A model generated the notes under the pieces. The model saw nothing but the letters and a program-made list of their open reading frames with translations. It was not told the origin of the DNA and did not search any database. A stretch of DNA of 7,065 bases from Bacillota bacterium (GTDB taxonomy: Bacteria > Bacillota_E > Sulfobacillia > Sulfobacillales > Sulfobacillaceae). Location of the stretch: assembly GCA_021820165.1 (NCBI GenBank), contig JAKADW010000105.1:1-7065 (forward strand), in the 5' to 3' direction. Position 1 is the stretch's first letter; every line of letters starts with the position of its first letter. The position numbers and the translations under genes are program-made. Shown here in pieces: positions 6,203 to 7,065 of the stretch.

Positions 6203-6771
6203 GTCACTGGTCCCGCCTTCCACTCTCGTTTGACCCGAAATCCGGCCTTTTCCACTTCACCGCGGACCTCGCCCGGCGACATTCTGACCGCGGTGGGCGG
6301 GCCGACCTCCATGTCTTCCTTGTCCCAGTCCACAATCACCCAGCGGCCGGCAGACTTTAGAATCCGAAACATCTCGCTTAGTGCACGGGCTCGGTCGGCT
6401 ACATCGTGATACATGGTATGCCAAACCAGAGCGTCAACGGACTCCCCCGGAAGTCCGGTGTCCTCGGCTCCCCGTTCCAGCGTTTCAACTTGCGAAAGGC
6501 CTTCCGTTTGAGCTCGTGAACGAATACGCTCGATTCCCTCGTGGCTTGGATCAATGGCCAACACCCGCCCGCTCTGACCCACCGCGACGGCCAAGGGAAA
6601 GGTGAGCCAACCAAGTCCCGCGCCCACGTCGGCCACTTTTTCGCCAAGTTTGGCATTAATCTCCGCCAAAACCACTCCCCGTGGCATCAATGCCTCTCGT
6701 TCCGGCTGTTCAAGACGTTGCAACTGTTCCATGGTCCAGGGACCGTGATGATGGTGGTGGGATTCCGACAT
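6175..6771 (-). CDS. class I SAM-dependent methyltransferase with His-rich N-terminus
   Basis: A 198-residue methyltransferase of the UbiE/type 11 kind; the substrate is not known. VADVGAGLGWLT (46-57) is SAM motif I, D74 in LAIDPSHEG ends strand 2, and RILKSAGRWVIVDWD (136-150) matches the region after strand 4 and strand 5. The N-terminus MSESHHHHHGPW has five consecutive histidines, which could bind metal or simply be a natural low-complexity tail. The ATG at 6771 is chosen because AGGAGG (6784-6779) lies 7 nt upstream; the in-frame ATG at 6777 is only 1 nt from that site, and the frame extends to 6870 with unrelated sequence. It heads the acpS-nnr-alr run and is divergent from the cytochrome gene. 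No transmembrane segment is seen. Confidence 0.88.
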   Translation of the reverse strand: MSESHHHHHGPWTMEQLQRLEQPEREALMPRGVVLAEINAKLGEKVADVGAGLGWLTFPLAVAVGQSGRVLAIDPSHEGIERIRSRAQTEGLSQVETLERGAEDTGLPGESVDALVWHTMYHDVADRARALSEMFRILKSAGRWVIVDWDKEDMEVGPPTAVRMSPGEVRGEVEKAGFRVKREWKAGPVTWGLTVEKP

Positions 6772-6868
6772 AACCATGCCTCCTGCCTGGGATTGTACCT
6801 GAAAGATTGTCGTCAGGATACTTTTACCGGAACTCGGCCACCCTATCACACGAAGGAGGAGGCAGCGC
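6772..6868. promoter_or_regulatory. divergent intergenic region with weak promoter candidates
   Basis: This 97-bp gap must hold the start signals for both the methyltransferase operon and the cytochrome gene. On the minus strand TACAAT (6797-6792) is a fair -10 box, but no good -35 lies at normal spacing and the leader would be very short. On the plus strand TTGTAC (6793-6798) and GATACT (6817-6822) are 18 nt apart but match consensus poorly. CCTGA (6798-6802) and TCAGG (6813-6817) form a small inverted repeat that could be a regulator site. None of these is certain. Confidence 0.35.
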
Positions 6869-7065
6869 ATGAAACGACGAAGACCCTTCTATGTGTGGCT
6901 TTCCCTACCGCTTGTGGCCGGTATTTCCGCCCTTGCCGCCCCCATCTCATCCGCGGCAAGCCCCACGCCCTTGACCGGTGCTGCTCTCTATCAAGAAGCC
7001 TGCGCCTATTGCCATGGCTCCTCCGGACAAGGAGGGGTACGGGAGCGAGCCCCTAGACTTTGGGG
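6869..7065 (+). CDS. secreted class I cytochrome c, N-terminal fragment (cut by window end)
   Basis: Sixty-five codons are present before the window ends with no stop. The first residues MKRRRPFYVW are basic, followed by a hydrophobic stretch to about residue 24 and a likely cleavage near SSAA (27-30), so the protein is exported by a Sec-type signal. CAYCH (45-49) is a CxxCH haem-binding motif within GAALYQEACAYCHGSSGQGG, typical of small class I cytochromes c. No lipobox cysteine is seen. The strong site AAGGAGGAGG (6853-6862) lies 6 nt before the ATG. It probably carries electrons outside the membrane in respiration. Its partner oxidase or reductase, and any further haem or fused domains, lie beyond the edge. 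Confidence 0.9.
   Translation, partial: MKRRRPFYVWLSLPLVAGISALAAPISSAASPTPLTGAALYQEACAYCHGSSGQGGVRERAPRLW

Noticed and set aside
6741..6771. The penta-histidine run as an engineered affinity tag from a vector
   Set aside because: The run is five, not six, uses mixed codons, and is flanked by natural genomic sequence with overlapping operon genes.
6541..7056. A 171-codon plus-strand open frame spanning the methyltransferase start and the cytochrome gene
   Set aside because: It is in a different frame from the cytochrome, which has a signal peptide, a CxxCH motif and a strong ribosome site, and it is antisense to the methyltransferase.
1..7065. CRISPR arrays, tRNA or rRNA genes
   Set aside because: No regularly spaced repeats and no recognisable tRNA or rRNA segments were seen on either strand.

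Overview
The window looks like chromosomal DNA from a moderately GC-rich Gram-positive bacterium of the Bacillota. The main evidence is gene order. acpS, then alr, then a CopG-type antitoxin and an EndoA/MazF-type toxin follow one another as in the Bacillus acpS-alr-ndoAI-ndoA neighbourhood, and the toxin is very close to Bacillus EndoA. Strong AGGAGG-type ribosome sites and GTG/TTG starts fit this. An exported c-type cytochrome at the right edge points to a respiring organism. A deep-branching Bacillota lineage, for example something like Sulfobacillus, would fit, but this is inference from composition and gene order only.

Layout. Positions 1-655 carry no intact gene. The first part has blocks that resemble a decayed IS5-type transposase, and a strong two-part hairpin lies at 547-601. 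From 656 to 6771 eight genes run on the minus strand with almost no spacing. In transcription order they are a class I methyltransferase, acpS (holo-ACP synthase), nnr (fused NAD(P)HX epimerase/dehydratase), alr (alanine racemase), an RHH antitoxin, its MazF-type toxin, a PuuD-like class I glutamine amidotransferase/gamma-glutamyl hydrolase, and an asparaginase of the Rhizobium etli ReAV type. A divergent gene begins at 6869 on the plus strand and encodes a secreted cytochrome c, cut by the window end.

Expression. The first four genes overlap or nearly touch: 28 bp between methyltransferase and acpS, 26 bp between acpS and nnr, and a 2-nt gap between nnr and alr. This suggests one translationally coupled operon for lipid-carrier activation, cofactor repair and D-alanine supply for peptidoglycan. 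A near-consensus sigma-A promoter (TTGACC, 17 nt, TATAAT) sits between alr and the antitoxin. Its -35 box lies inside a 27-bp dyad that is a good candidate for the toxin-antitoxin operator. The two amidohydrolase genes at the end overlap by 8 bp and look like a nitrogen-scavenging pair that may be read through from the toxin promoter. No intrinsic terminator with a T-run was found anywhere on the minus-strand run.

Most genes are well-known families. I did not find a clearly new system. The points most worth a second look are the promoter/dyad and TTG start of the toxin-antitoxin pair, the attachment of two amide hydrolases to it, the hairpin at 547-601, the natural penta-histidine N-terminus of the methyltransferase, and the decayed transposon-like stretch.
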